From assembly GCA_002386945.1 (NCBI GenBank), contig DGKH01000075.1:1-12565 (forward strand): a stretch of DNA of 12,565 nt, in the 5' to 3' direction. How positions within the stretch are numbered: position 1 is the first letter of the stretch; each line of letters begins with the position of its first letter. The DNA comes from Proteobacteria bacterium UBA4575 (lineage in GTDB: Bacteria; Pseudomonadota; Gammaproteobacteria; UBA4575). Shown here piece by piece: positions 1 through 12,200 of the stretch. Both the position numbers and the translations under genes were made by a program. Below the pieces are notes generated by a model. The model ran no database searches, had not been told where the DNA came from, and saw nothing but the letters and a program-made list of their open reading frames with translations.

Positions 1-1445
1 GCACGGTTTAAGGCGCGATGACTGGTGAACAGAATAAAAGCATTGCCTTCACTGGCCTGTAATAAAGGACGACTCAGTGCAATCACTGCATCGGTATAGC
101 CTTCATCATTAGGTTGCATCGGTAACTGTGGCAAAAATAAGCGCGCCTGCTTTGGGTAATCAAAGGGACTATCACAAAACACACATTCTGCATCTTCTAA
201 GCCTAGTTGACGTGTGAAGTGCTGGAAGCTTTTGTTTGCAGTCAAGGTCGCCGAGGTATAGATCCAAGTGCAATCATAATCTTGGATCGCCCGTTGGAAC
301 GGCACAGAGACATCCAGTGGCACACTGCCTAAACGAAAGCCGCGACGACCAATCTCTAACCATTGCACTGATTTTCGACTAATCTGTGAGAATTCATCTA
401 GGTTGCCATTGATCGCCATCAGTCGCTTGTAGCACTGCGTCAGACCCGGACTATCGCCTGCATAACTCATTAGCAGCTCCTCAAGTTCGAGGCTCTTTTC
501 TTGCAAGACTTGAAAACTATCGGCAACCTTGGATTGATCTAAGACCTTAGACCATAGTACTTTGGGCTCACCTGCAAACTTTGCCACGGTGGCATAAAAC
601 TGCTCCATACGTTCGAGTAAAGCGTAATACGTTTTCGCTACCGCGCCATTATCTGCGGTCAGGGCTTTACTCTCTTTACTTAAATCGGTCACCAAATCAT
701 GCAATTGGCGACTACTCATGCCATTACCAAAAAAGTTTGGTAAGACATCTGTAAGTTGGTGCGCTTCATCCAGCACAAAGACATCGGCGGTCGGTAATAA
801 CTCACCAAAACCTTCATCCTTCAACACTAGGTCAGCACATAAGAGATGATGATTAATCACCACTAGATTGGCATCTTGTGCGCGTTTACGTGCCTTCAAG
901 ACATGACATTGCTTGAAGTCTGGGCAATCACCACCCAGGCAATTCTCTCGTGTTGAGGTCACTTGAGACCAGAGCATTGAGCGCTCGGTGACCTTATTTA
1001 CTTCTGCAATATCACCGGTTTGTGTGAGCTTGGACCACTCACCAATCTCTAATAGATCGCGATAATCTCGCGCCGATTCTTCGGTCGTTTGCTGTACCTG
1101 TTTCAATCGGTAAAGGCAGAGATAGTTAGCACGGCCTTTCAAAATGGCAGCATCGACAGGGACTGGTAAGGCTTTTTGTAAGGCCGGCAGATCGGTATAG
1201 AATAATTGATCTTGTAAGTGTCGAGTGCCTGTAGAGACCACAACCTTGAGGGCCGACAGTATCGCGGGAATAAGATACGCAAAGGTCTTGCCAACACCGG
1301 TGCCGGCTTCAACCACTAGGGTGCCATTATGGTCGATTGCCTCTTCTACAGCGCGTGCCATCTCCAATTGCTGTGGCCTTTGCTTAAAGCCATTAACAGA
1401 ACCGGCCAGACGCCCTTCTGGGGAGAAATACTCTTCTACTGACAT
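1..1445 (-). CDS. yoaA: YoaA/DinG-family ATP-dependent DNA helicase (3' end cut off by window edge)
   Basis: This is an iron-sulfur superfamily 2 helicase of the XPD/DinG type, which in E. coli (YoaA) unwinds DNA during repair and replication-stress tolerance. My translation from the ATG at 1445 stays open for 481 codons to the window edge. Visible motifs are Walker A EAGTGVGKT (residues 46-54), four cysteines C110, C169, C174 and C180 placed as [4Fe-4S] ligands, the DEAH box (226-229) and TSATL (397-401). Local wording such as KGRANYLC, VVINHH and the FTSH near the end is closer to YoaA than to DinG. E. coli YoaA is about 636 residues, so roughly 155 C-terminal residues, including the QGVGRLIR-type motif VI, should lie outside. 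The start is 4 bases after the ispF stop with no clear Shine-Dalgarno site, which suggests translational coupling. The family is certain; the choice of yoaA over dinG is likely but rests on memory of the E. coli proteins. Confidence 0.9.
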   Translation of the reverse strand, partial: MSVEEYFSPEGRLAGSVNGFKQRPQQLEMARAVEEAIDHNGTLVVEAGTGVGKTFAYLIPAILSALKVVVSTGTRHLQDQLFYTDLPALQKALPVPVDAAILKGRANYLCLYRLKQVQQTTEESARDYRDLLEIGEWSKLTQTGDIAEVNKVTERSMLWSQVTSTRENCLGGDCPDFKQCHVLKARKRAQDANLVVINHHLLCADLVLKDEGFGELLPTADVFVLDEAHQLTDVLPNFFGNGMSSRQLHDLVTDLSKESKALTADNGAVAKTYYALLERMEQFYATVAKFAGEPKVLWSKVLDQSKVADSFQVLQEKSLELEELLMSYAGDSPGLTQCYKRLMAINGNLDEFSQISRKSVQWLEIGRRGFRLGSVPLDVSVPFQRAIQDYDCTWIYTSATLTANKSFQHFTRQLGLEDAECVFCDSPFDYPKQARLFLPQLPMQPNDEGYTDAVIALSRPLLQASEGNAFILFTSHRALNR

Positions 1446-1449
1446 CGCG

Positions 1450-1923
1450 TTAGATGGACTGTAAACAAGCGATAGCTAGTGCGGCTATGCCTTCTTCACG
1501 ACCGGTGAAACCCATCTGCTCAGTGGTGGTCGCTTTAATATTGACTGCCTCTACTTCGATGCCGAGATCGGCACTAATATTCTGTCGCATTAAATCTGTA
1601 TGCGGGCTCATTTTGGGTCTTTGCGCGACAATGGTCGCGTCGATATTACCGATGCCATAGCCAGCAGCGGCTAGCATAGCAGCGACTTCACGTAGGAACT
1701 CTCTAGAATCACGATTCTTATGGGCTGCATCTTGATCAGAGAAGTGACGGCCGATATCGCCTAATGCAGCAGCACCTAACAGGGCATCACAGATCGCATG
1801 CAGCAGCACATCACCATCAGAGTGTGCTTCTAAGGCTTGATCATGTGGGATGCTCACGCCACCTAGGACGACCTGATCACCAGCACAAAAACGGTGGGCA
1901 TCTAACCCTTGTCCTATTCGCAT
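1450..1923 (-). CDS. ispF: 2-C-methyl-D-erythritol 2,4-cyclodiphosphate synthase
   Basis: IspF converts the CDP-methylerythritol phosphate product of IspE into the cyclic diphosphate, releasing CMP, in the cytoplasmic MEP isoprenoid pathway. With the start chosen here the protein is 157 residues, against about 159 in E. coli, and begins [13 protein letters not shown]8, H10 and H42 (in HSDGD) are the expected metal ligands. The GDIG (56-59) and [13 protein letters not shown] (130-142) segments are family hallmarks. Three in-frame starts are possible: GTG at 1932, ATG at 1929 (sharing one base with the ispD TGA) and ATG at 1923. I prefer 1923 because a GGAG at 1932-1935 then sits 8 bases upstream and the N-terminus matches the family; for the 1929 start the same GGAG would be only 2 bases away. 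Lying directly after ispD keeps two MEP steps together. The identification is secure; only the start is open. Confidence 0.96.
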   Translation of the reverse strand: MRIGQGLDAHRFCAGDQVVLGGVSIPHDQALEAHSDGDVLLHAICDALLGAAALGDIGRHFSDQDAAHKNRDSREFLREVAAMLAAAGYGIGNIDATIVAQRPKMSPHTDLMRQNISADLGIEVEAVNIKATTTEQMGFTGREEGIAALAIACLQSI

Positions 1924-1928
1924 TCCCA

Positions 1929-2627
1929 TCACTCCAAAGACAGCAAAGATTCAGCAATGCTAACATCCTGCTGCCGCGTAATCTTAATGTTACTGGCATC
2001 GGCTTCAACGATATTCACCGACAGGCCGGCTCGTTCTACAGCACTGGCTTCATCAGTAATTTCATAATTGGCCTTTAGTGCTTCAGTTAAGGCATCGAAC
2101 AGAACACCAAAGCGAAACATCTGCGGGGTGACTGCACGCCATAGCGTAGTACGATCGACAGTCTCAACAATCGTATGATCTGTCACCCGCTTGACCGTGT
2201 CATTCATTGGCAACGCTAAAATAGCGCCTATGGCCTCGTCTTCACAGGCCGCTATTAGGTCATCAATTTCTGATGCTCGTAGACAGGGTCTGGCAGCATC
2301 ATGCACTAGGACAAAGTCATTTTGCTTAGCCTTGCCCTGCAAAAACTGTAAGGCATTAAGGACTGATTGAGAACGACTGTTGCCACCCTCCACCTGCTCT
2401 AATTGGGTGCCATGCCTGACCATTTCAAGCCCTGCAAAATAGCTATCGTTAGGCGCTAGCGCGATAACCACAGCATGTAATTTAGGGTGTAGGAATAAAG
2501 GTCGTAAGGCGTGTTGCAACACAGTTGCACCAGCCAGAGATGCATATTGCTTGGGGATTTCAGAAGCAAAGCGCGTACCGCTACCGGCCGCGGGGACTAT
2601 TACCCAATAACGCGCTGCTGTATTCAT
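1929..2627 (-). CDS. ispD: 2-C-methyl-D-erythritol 4-phosphate cytidylyltransferase
   Basis: IspD joins methylerythritol 4-phosphate to CTP, giving CDP-methylerythritol and pyrophosphate, the third step of the MEP pathway. The 232-residue protein (E. coli about 236) has the glycine-rich nucleotide-binding motif [10 protein letters not shown] (11-20) followed by IPKQY with K26. GGNSRSQSV (81-89), HDAARP with D110 (109-114), [14 protein letters not shown] (158-171) and NIKITR with K216 (213-218) follow in the family order. The ATG at 2627 overlaps the ftsB TGA as ATGA, and only a weak purine-rich stretch precedes it, so translation is probably coupled to ftsB. The ftsB-ispD-ispF order is common in gammaproteobacteria, where the cell-division gene and the isoprenoid genes share an operon without an obvious functional link. 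Its CTP substrate is made by PyrG, encoded upstream in the same gene run. Confidence 0.97.
   Translation of the reverse strand: MNTAARYWVIVPAAGSGTRFASEIPKQYASLAGATVLQHALRPLFLHPKLHAVVIALAPNDSYFAGLEMVRHGTQLEQVEGGNSRSQSVLNALQFLQGKAKQNDFVLVHDAARPCLRASEIDDLIAACEDEAIGAILALPMNDTVKRVTDHTIVETVDRTTLWRAVTPQMFRFGVLFDALTEALKANYEITDEASAVERAGLSVNIVEADASNIKITRQQDVSIAESLLSLE
1932..1935 (-). promoter_or_regulatory. Shine-Dalgarno GGAG that decides the ispF start
   Basis: Read on the minus strand, GGAG occurs in the last codons of ispD. It is 8 bases before the ATG at 1923 but only 2 bases before the ATG at 1929, so it favours the shorter IspF that begins MRIGQG. Its place inside ispD means ribosomes finishing ispD would expose or reuse it, consistent with coupling. 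This is inference from spacing alone. Confidence 0.5.
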
Positions 2628-2905
2628 TCTCGTTCTTTTTCTATAACTTGAAAGAAGGTCTCACCTTTACGGATCATGCCCAGCTCAGAGCGGGCACGCT
2701 CTTCGATCGCATCATTACCTGACTTCAGGTCTTGCACTTCGGCTGCTAGCACTTGATTGCGTACTGCCAGAACATTATTTTTTTCCTGCTGCACCTGCAT
2801 ATCCTGCTTCAATTGCATGACTGCGCGCATACCATCAGGGGCGATCCATAGTTGATACTGTAGGAGTACCAATACAATCAATAAGAACAGCAGGAAGATT
2901 CGCAT
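2624..2905 (-). CDS. ftsB: Cell division protein FtsB (divisome, bitopic membrane protein)
   Basis: FtsB forms the FtsQLB subcomplex that licenses septal peptidoglycan synthesis. From the ATG at 2905 the product is 93 residues, close to the usual 90-105. It has a very short cytoplasmic start, one membrane span (about residues 3-21, IFLLFLLIVLVLLQYQLWI), a periplasmic coiled-coil-like stretch (about 28-62) and the conserved block EERARSELGMIRKGETFF (68-85). The frame is open further upstream to a GTG at 2968, which would add 21 basic, polar residues and overlap eno by 41 bases. I reject that start because FtsB proteins usually begin just before the membrane span and the added part resembles nothing in the family. 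The start leaves 22 bases after the eno stop, with only a weak GGA upstream. Linkage of eno, ftsB and ispD is typical of gammaproteobacteria. Confidence 0.93.
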   Translation of the reverse strand: MRIFLLFLLIVLVLLQYQLWIAPDGMRAVMQLKQDMQVQQEKNNVLAVRNQVLAAEVQDLKSGNDAIEERARSELGMIRKGETFFQVIEKERE

Positions 2906-2927
2906 CAGTCCGGCCGTTCGCTTGCGA

Positions 2928-4223
<1,296 letters not shown>

Positions 4224-4241
4224 TTAATTCGCGTGACCTTT

Positions 4242-6769
<2,528 letters not shown>

Positions 6770-6828
6770 TTAAAATTCCTAAATGCAGGATGGGTTCATA
6801 GGGTACCAAAGCAGGCCCCAAGGCTCAA

Positions 6829-8136
6829 TTAATATCCGTCGCTAATCGCTATATTCCAGACACAAATCAGCTCGTCCTGATAAAAAATCAAAGGGACGCG
6901 ATCTCGCAGCCAAGGGGGCAGCCCAAACTCTTGGAATACACCCTTCAAGTCTTTGCTGCAGGCTCTTTTACTCACTCTGATAGATTCACCGCCGGAGCGA
7001 AAACGCACCTGCACCTGCGTGATCTGAGGAAGTTTCAGCCCCTGTTGCAATAAATCAGCCTGCGTCAGCACTATCCCCAATAATGATAAATCTAAAGTCT
7101 GCTGCAGATCCCAGCTCAGGCATTGACTGGCATCATGCTCGGCCAAAGGCGTCTGTAGATATAATTGTTGTCGATAACGCCGGATTTCAGCCTCGCCCCA
7201 TTGCACGCGAGGACTGGTCTCACTGCCACTGGTTAGTGCCGCTGTGCGAATCTGCTCAAGTACCGCTGCCGAGGGCAAGACAAAGCCCTTGCTACTCATC
7301 CAATGACGCAACACATTGCGTTGCCGTGCCGGGCTCAATGCCAGTAGCTGCTTACAGTCTACGGTACTGACCGGTGAGCCCAAGCCGTCATAAGTCGGCG
7401 CTACATCCAACTCTAGCTGCGTTAAATCACTAGCAGCCAAATCAGACAGTAGCTGGCTTTGTTCCGACTGCCATGTGATGGAACGCGATACTGTGGTATT
7501 TAATTGCGGCCAGCGCATGGCCAGCCGTGGAATTACTTCATGCCGTAGGTAGTTACGATCAAACGCTAGGCTTTGGTTACTTGGATCATCGATCCAGCTC
7601 AGATGATGCTGTTCTGCATACTGCTGTAATTGTTGCCGCGAGATATCCAATAAGGGCCGAATCAACTGACCCTGCCCCAATGGCCGTTGTGCCGCACAGG
7701 CGGCTAGACCCAAGGCCCCACTGCCACGCATTAAGGCGAGCAACATAGTTTCTACTTGATCGTCAGCATGATGTGCTGTCAGTAGCGATTCACCCTGCCC
7801 TAAGTTTTCACTAAAGGCCTGATAGCGCGCAGCGCGCGCGGCACCCTCGAGCCCGAGACCTTGAAATGCTTCAGTAACAACACGAATCGATTGAAAGGCG
7901 ACGGCATGATCTTGACAAAACTGACGACAATGCGCCTGCCAGTCATCGGCACTACCTTGTAATTGATGGTTGATATGCAAGGCACGTAATGGTCTATCGA
8001 CTACCTGTTGCACCAGGGCATGGAGTAATACGGTGGAATCTAGGCCACCACTAAAGGCAACACATAGGGGAGATTGTTGATCAGTACTTAGCATGGTTTC
8101 CAAGTACTGAGCGATCTTACTTTGCAGATCACTCAT
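6829..8136 (-). CDS. tilS: tRNA(Ile)-lysidine synthetase
   Basis: TilS uses ATP and lysine to change C34 of the CAU-anticodon isoleucine tRNA to lysidine, so that it reads AUA as isoleucine instead of AUG. From the ATG at 8136 the protein has 435 residues (E. coli 432). The N-terminal PP-loop ATPase domain has SGGLDS (29-34), the INHQLQG segment (55-61), HHADDQVETMLLALMRGSG (122-140) and DPSNQSLAFDRNYLRHEVIP (184-203). The C-terminal part ends with PPWLRDRVPLIFY, typical of the long TilS type. The frame is open upstream to a GTG at 8184 that would add 16 residues; I prefer the ATG because a GGA lies about 7 bases before it and the shorter length and N-terminus fit the family. It follows accA by 63 bases, or 15 if the GTG is used. 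It is as essential as its neighbours but has no direct metabolic link to them. Confidence 0.94.
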   Translation of the reverse strand: MSDLQSKIAQYLETMLSTDQQSPLCVAFSGGLDSTVLLHALVQQVVDRPLRALHINHQLQGSADDWQAHCRQFCQDHAVAFQSIRVVTEAFQGLGLEGAARAARYQAFSENLGQGESLLTAHHADDQVETMLLALMRGSGALGLAACAAQRPLGQGQLIRPLLDISRQQLQQYAEQHHLSWIDDPSNQSLAFDRNYLRHEVIPRLAMRWPQLNTTVSRSITWQSEQSQLLSDLAASDLTQLELDVAPTYDGLGSPVSTVDCKQLLALSPARQRNVLRHWMSSKGFVLPSAAVLEQIRTAALTSGSETSPRVQWGEAEIRRYRQQLYLQTPLAEHDASQCLSWDLQQTLDLSLLGIVLTQADLLQQGLKLPQITQVQVRFRSGGESIRVSKRACSKDLKGVFQEFGLPPWLRDRVPLIFYQDELICVWNIAISDGY

Positions 8137-8199
8137 ATTGGCATCCGAACTGACATACGTAACACTGCTGCGGCCAGAGGCCACAGCAGAATCATTCGC

Positions 8200-9156
8200 T
8201 TACTTCTTGAAGGCACCGTAGCTTGTCAATCGCTCATAGCGCTTCGCTAACATTTGATTGACCTCTAACTTTGCCATCCGCTCGAGATTTGCACTGATCG
8301 AAATACGCATAGCTTCACAGGTCTGCTCTAGATTGCGATGTGCGCCAGTCTGTGGCTCTGCAATAATTTCATCGATCAAACCTAGCTCCATCAACCGCTC
8401 GGCAGTAATACCCAAAGTGGTTGCCGCTTCTTCTGCCTTATCTGCATTCTTCCACAGAATAGAGGCACAGCCTTCTGGTGAGATCACTGAATAGGTACTG
8501 TAATTAAGCATAGCGAGATGATCACCAACACCAATAGCCAATGCACCACCAGAACCGCCTTCACCAATAACGTGACATATAATCGGCGTTCTTAATCGTG
8601 CCATCTCATATAAATTCTGTGCAATCGCCTGCGCTTGACCACGCTCTTCGGCACCAACACCTGGGTAGGCGCCCGGGGTATCAATAAAGGTAATCACCGG
8701 CAGCTGAAACTTTTCTGCCATCTTCATCACACGCAAGGCCTTACGGTAACCTTCAGGTCTTGGCATACCAAAATTTCGCTCTAGATTTTCTTTTGTATTA
8801 CGCCCTTTTTGATGCCCGATAATCACCACTGAACGGCCTTCAAAACGGGCCAATCCTGTAATAATAGCGAAGTCATCAGCATAGGCGCGATCGCCATGCA
8901 GCTCTTCAAAGTCGGTGAACAGATGCTCGACATAATCGAGGGTGTAAGGGCGACGTGGATGGCGTGCGATCTGTGCCACTTGCCATGGCGTAAGTTTGCC
9001 GTAAATAGAGTCACTCAAGACTTTACGTCGAGCGCTTAATTTCGCAATCTCACTACTGAGTTCAACATCACTGTCTTGTTCTACACGACGCAATTCATCG
9101 ATCTTCGCTTCAATTTCAAAGATCGGCTGCTCAAATTCTAAATGATCAGTTATCAT
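8200..9156 (-). CDS. accA: Acetyl-CoA carboxylase carboxyltransferase subunit alpha
   Basis: AccA pairs with AccD (not in this window) to move the carboxyl group from carboxybiotin to acetyl-CoA, giving malonyl-CoA for fatty acid synthesis. The 318-residue protein (E. coli 319) starts with the typical LEFEQPI and a helical, charged N-terminal segment (about 10-55). The crotonase-like core then has [13 protein letters not shown] (64-76), [19 protein letters not shown] (114-132), [18 protein letters not shown] (157-174), [15 protein letters not shown] (198-212) and [13 protein letters not shown] (224-236). The backbone amides of the GEGGSGG and PGAYPG segments are expected to form the oxyanion pockets. 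The ATG at 9156 has only a weak upstream purine stretch (GAACAAGA). Its place directly after dnaE is the same as in E. coli and many other gammaproteobacteria. The 87-base gap to dnaE could hold its own promoter. Confidence 0.98.
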   Translation of the reverse strand: MITDHLEFEQPIFEIEAKIDELRRVEQDSDVELSSEIAKLSARRKVLSDSIYGKLTPWQVAQIARHPRRPYTLDYVEHLFTDFEELHGDRAYADDFAIITGLARFEGRSVVIIGHQKGRNTKENLERNFGMPRPEGYRKALRVMKMAEKFQLPVITFIDTPGAYPGVGAEERGQAQAIAQNLYEMARLRTPIICHVIGEGGSGGALAIGVGDHLAMLNYSTYSVISPEGCASILWKNADKAEEAATTLGITAERLMELGLIDEIIAEPQTGAHRNLEQTCEAMRISISANLERMAKLEVNQMLAKRYERLTSYGAFKK

Positions 9157-9243
9157 ATCTTGTTCGGTCTATTTTCTTGGCCAATCATGGCCTTAGGGGT
9201 GTAAATACATAGTATAACGCATGTTAAAACAATAGGAGGCGGT
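9157..9243 (-). promoter_or_regulatory. dnaE-accA intergenic region with weak promoter-like element
   Basis: This 87-base A/T-rich gap is the longest in the window. On the minus strand it has TATACT at 9211-9216 (5 of 6 with the sigma-70 -10 consensus), about 55 bases before accA, but no good -35 at 16-18 bases. An overlapping TTAACA at 9222-9227 would fit as a -35 but has no good -10 at proper spacing. Further down is a small inverted repeat GGCCA/TGGCC (9179-9183 and 9188-9192) without a U-run, so it is not a terminator. A promoter for accA-tilS here is plausible, not shown. Confidence 0.3.
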
Positions 9244-12200
9244 TTAATAACGGACTTTTATACCGGTTACACCTTCTAGGTTATTTAAGCGTCGCAATAA
9301 TTCTTGCTCTGGGATCACCTTCCACTGCTCTCCAAGACGTAAATTGCCCTGTTCACTGTCGGTCTGATACTGGATTTCCATATGACATTGGCCGCCACGG
9401 TATTGTTGCAATGTCGCCATTAGCTCCTTGGCCAGAGCACTTTTACGTTCTGCCGTGACCGTACCATCTACCTCTATGATAAGGCCACGGGCTTTCTCCA
9501 CTCGCACCTCTTCCAGGGCAACGATCTCATTTGCGCGTAATCGTGGCTGACTATTGAACTCATCGATACTCAAGCCCCCTTCAATGATCAGAATCCGGTC
9601 TTTCACCAAGAGATGCTTAAATCGACTATAGGCATCAGTGAATACAGCAACATCTAAACGTGCCGTGTTGTCATCAATCGTCAAAAACGCAATGCGTCCA
9701 GAAGGACTATTACGCAGGCGCATATGCATCAACAGACCAGCAACCTTAATCGTGTTTTTATTGCGATTACGGTAATCCACTTCAGGTACTGGCATAGCGA
9801 GGCGCTGACGCAAATTTTTACCAACAATGCTGTTTAATTCTTGACGATATTGGTCGACTGGATGACCGGTCAAATATAGCCCTAAGGTCTCACGCTCAGC
9901 CGCCAATTTGGCATCCATGTCCCATTCAGGCTTCTGCTCTAACAGGGCTTCTTTAGCCATGACTTGGCCACCACCAAACAAATCGTTTTGCCCGGTGTCG
10001 TTATTTTTTTGTTGTTGATCGGCCAACTGCACTGCCTTTGGTAAGGCATGCATCAGGGTTGCGCGATTCTGCATAAAGACATCCGCAGCACCCGATCGAA
10101 TCATCGCCTCTAGGCTACGACGATTAAACTTTTGTAGATCTAAGCGTATGCACATATCGCTGAGGGTTTTATAAGGCCCAGCAGCACGCTCTTGCACCAG
10201 TGATTCTACCGCGGCCTCACCGACACCTTTAATTGCACCGAGACCATAGACCACTTGATGTTCTTCAGTCACGGTAAAGGCATAGTATGAGCTATTGAGA
10301 TTCGGCGGCATGACCTCCAACCCCATCGTGCGGCATTCATCGATCAGGTTAACTACCTTATCGGTGTTATCCATATCGGCGGATAATACCGAGGCCATAA
10401 ACTCTGCTGGGTAGTGCGCCTTTAACCAGGCTGTTTGGTAGGCCAGTAAGGCATAGGCGACAGAGTGCGACTTATTAAAACCATAGCCAGCAAACTTCTC
10501 CATCAAATCGAAGATATAGTTGGCCTTGGCCTCATCCACCCCACGCTCAGTTGAGCCCTCAACAAAGATGCTGCGTTGCTTGGCCATTTCAGAAGCCTTT
10601 TTCTTACCCATGGCACGCCGTAACAGATCGGCACCACCTAGTGTATAGCCGGCCAATACCTGCGCAATCTGCATCACTTGCTCTTGATACAGGATAACGC
10701 CGTAGGTTTGATTTAGGATCGGCTCCAAATCAGGGTGCGGATATTCAATCGCGGCGCCATGCTTACGATCGATAAAGTCATCGACCATGCCAGACTGCAG
10801 CGGTCCTGGCCGATAAAGTGCGACCATTGCAACCACGTCATCAAATTTATCCGGCTTTAAACGACCTAGAATATCTTTGATACCTGAAGACTCTAACTGG
10901 AATACGGCGGTTGTCTGTTGGTTTTGTAATAACTGATAGCTGGCATCATCATCCAACGGAATCTGGTTAAGCTCTAGCGGCTCTTCCTTTTCTTTCTTCC
11001 GCCGACGATTAATGGATTTCACTGTGCCATCAATAATCGTTAAGGTCCTAAGACCCAAGAAATCAAACTTCACTAAGCCAATAGCTTCGACGTCATCCTT
11101 ATCAAGCTGGGTAACAATATTGGCGCCACTCGCCTCACAGTACAACGGTGTAAAGTCGGTCAGCTTAGAAGGTGCAATCACCACACCACCAGCATGTTTG
11201 CCGGCATTTCTGGCGATACCTTCCAACTGCAAGGCCATATCAATCAGACTACGTACTTCCTCTTCTTCATCGTATAAGGCTTGGAAATCTTTCTCTTGTC
11301 CTAAGGCTTTTTTTAGCGTCATGCCAATTTCAAATGGCACCATCTTTGCTATTCGATCGACAAAACCATAGGAGTGTCCCAAGACACGACCAACATCACG
11401 TACCACCGCCTTTGCAGCCATGGTGCCATAAGTAATAATCTGACTAACCTTTTCACGACCGTAGCGTTTAGCTACATACTCGATCACACGATCACGCCCA
11501 GCCATACAGAAGTCGATATCGAAATCTGGCATGGAGACCCGCTCAGGGTTCAAGAAACGTTCGAACAGTAAGTCATAGCGCAGAGGATCAATATCTGTGA
11601 TACCCAACACGTAAGCGACTAAGGATCCAGCACCTGAACCTCGCCCTGGCCCTACAGGTACATCATTCTCACGTGCCCAACGAGTAAAGTCAGATACGAT
11701 AAGAAAGTAGCCGGCATAGCCCATGCGTTGAATAACATCCAACTCAATCTCTAGTCGCTCATGGTAATCAGATAACGGTAAGATCTCGGTTGCGATACCA
11801 CCGGCACCTAGCCGCTCCTGCAGACCTGCATCCGATTGCAGACGGAGATATTCATCCGTAGACACCGCATCAGGGATTGGAAACTCCGGTAAGACATTGT
11901 TTCCAAACTCAAGTGTAACGTTGCAGCGCTTGGCTATCTCGACCGTATTTTGTAATGCTGACGGCACATCACTAAACAGCTGCGACATCTCCTCGGCAGA
12001 ACGCAAATATTGTTGCTCACTATAGGCATGCGTGCGTCTAGGGTCAGATAAGACGCGACTTTGGTTAATACATACGCGCACTTCATGCGCATCAAATTCT
12101 TCTGTGCTAATAAACCGTACATCATTAGTTGCAACCACTGGCATATTACGAGCCTTAGCTAAGGCTAAGGCTCGCTGGTTATACGTCTCTTCGTTTTCTC

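Noticed and set aside
1764..2078. 104-codon open frame on the plus strand opposite ispF and ispD
   Set aside because: It spans the junction of two conserved genes in antisense; its His-rich start mirrors IspF codons and it resembles no family I know.
7826..7842. GCGCGC-rich run in tilS as a Z-DNA or recombination signal
   Set aside because: It is short and explained by Arg/Ala codons of the conserved TilS segment near ARAARYQAF.
8884..8894. GCGATCGC octamer like the cyanobacterial HIP1 motif
   Set aside because: I saw only a single copy in 12.6 kb, and the gene content is gammaproteobacterial; it is simply one of the CGATCG sites.
9179..9192. Inverted repeat GGCCA/TGGCC as a dnaE terminator
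   Set aside because: The stem is only 5 bp with no U-run on the minus strand, so it does not meet the pattern of an intrinsic terminator.
9233..9242. TAGGAGGCGG, an ideal Shine-Dalgarno string on the plus strand
   Set aside because: No start codon or plausible coding frame follows at the right distance; the downstream plus strand is antisense to dnaE.
11012..11371. 119-codon open frame on the plus strand opposite dnaE
   Set aside because: It lies entirely antisense to the conserved DnaE palm and fingers coding region, has low-complexity Ser/Pro/Ile-rich content, no ribosome site and no recognisable domain. It is a shadow of dnaE codon use.
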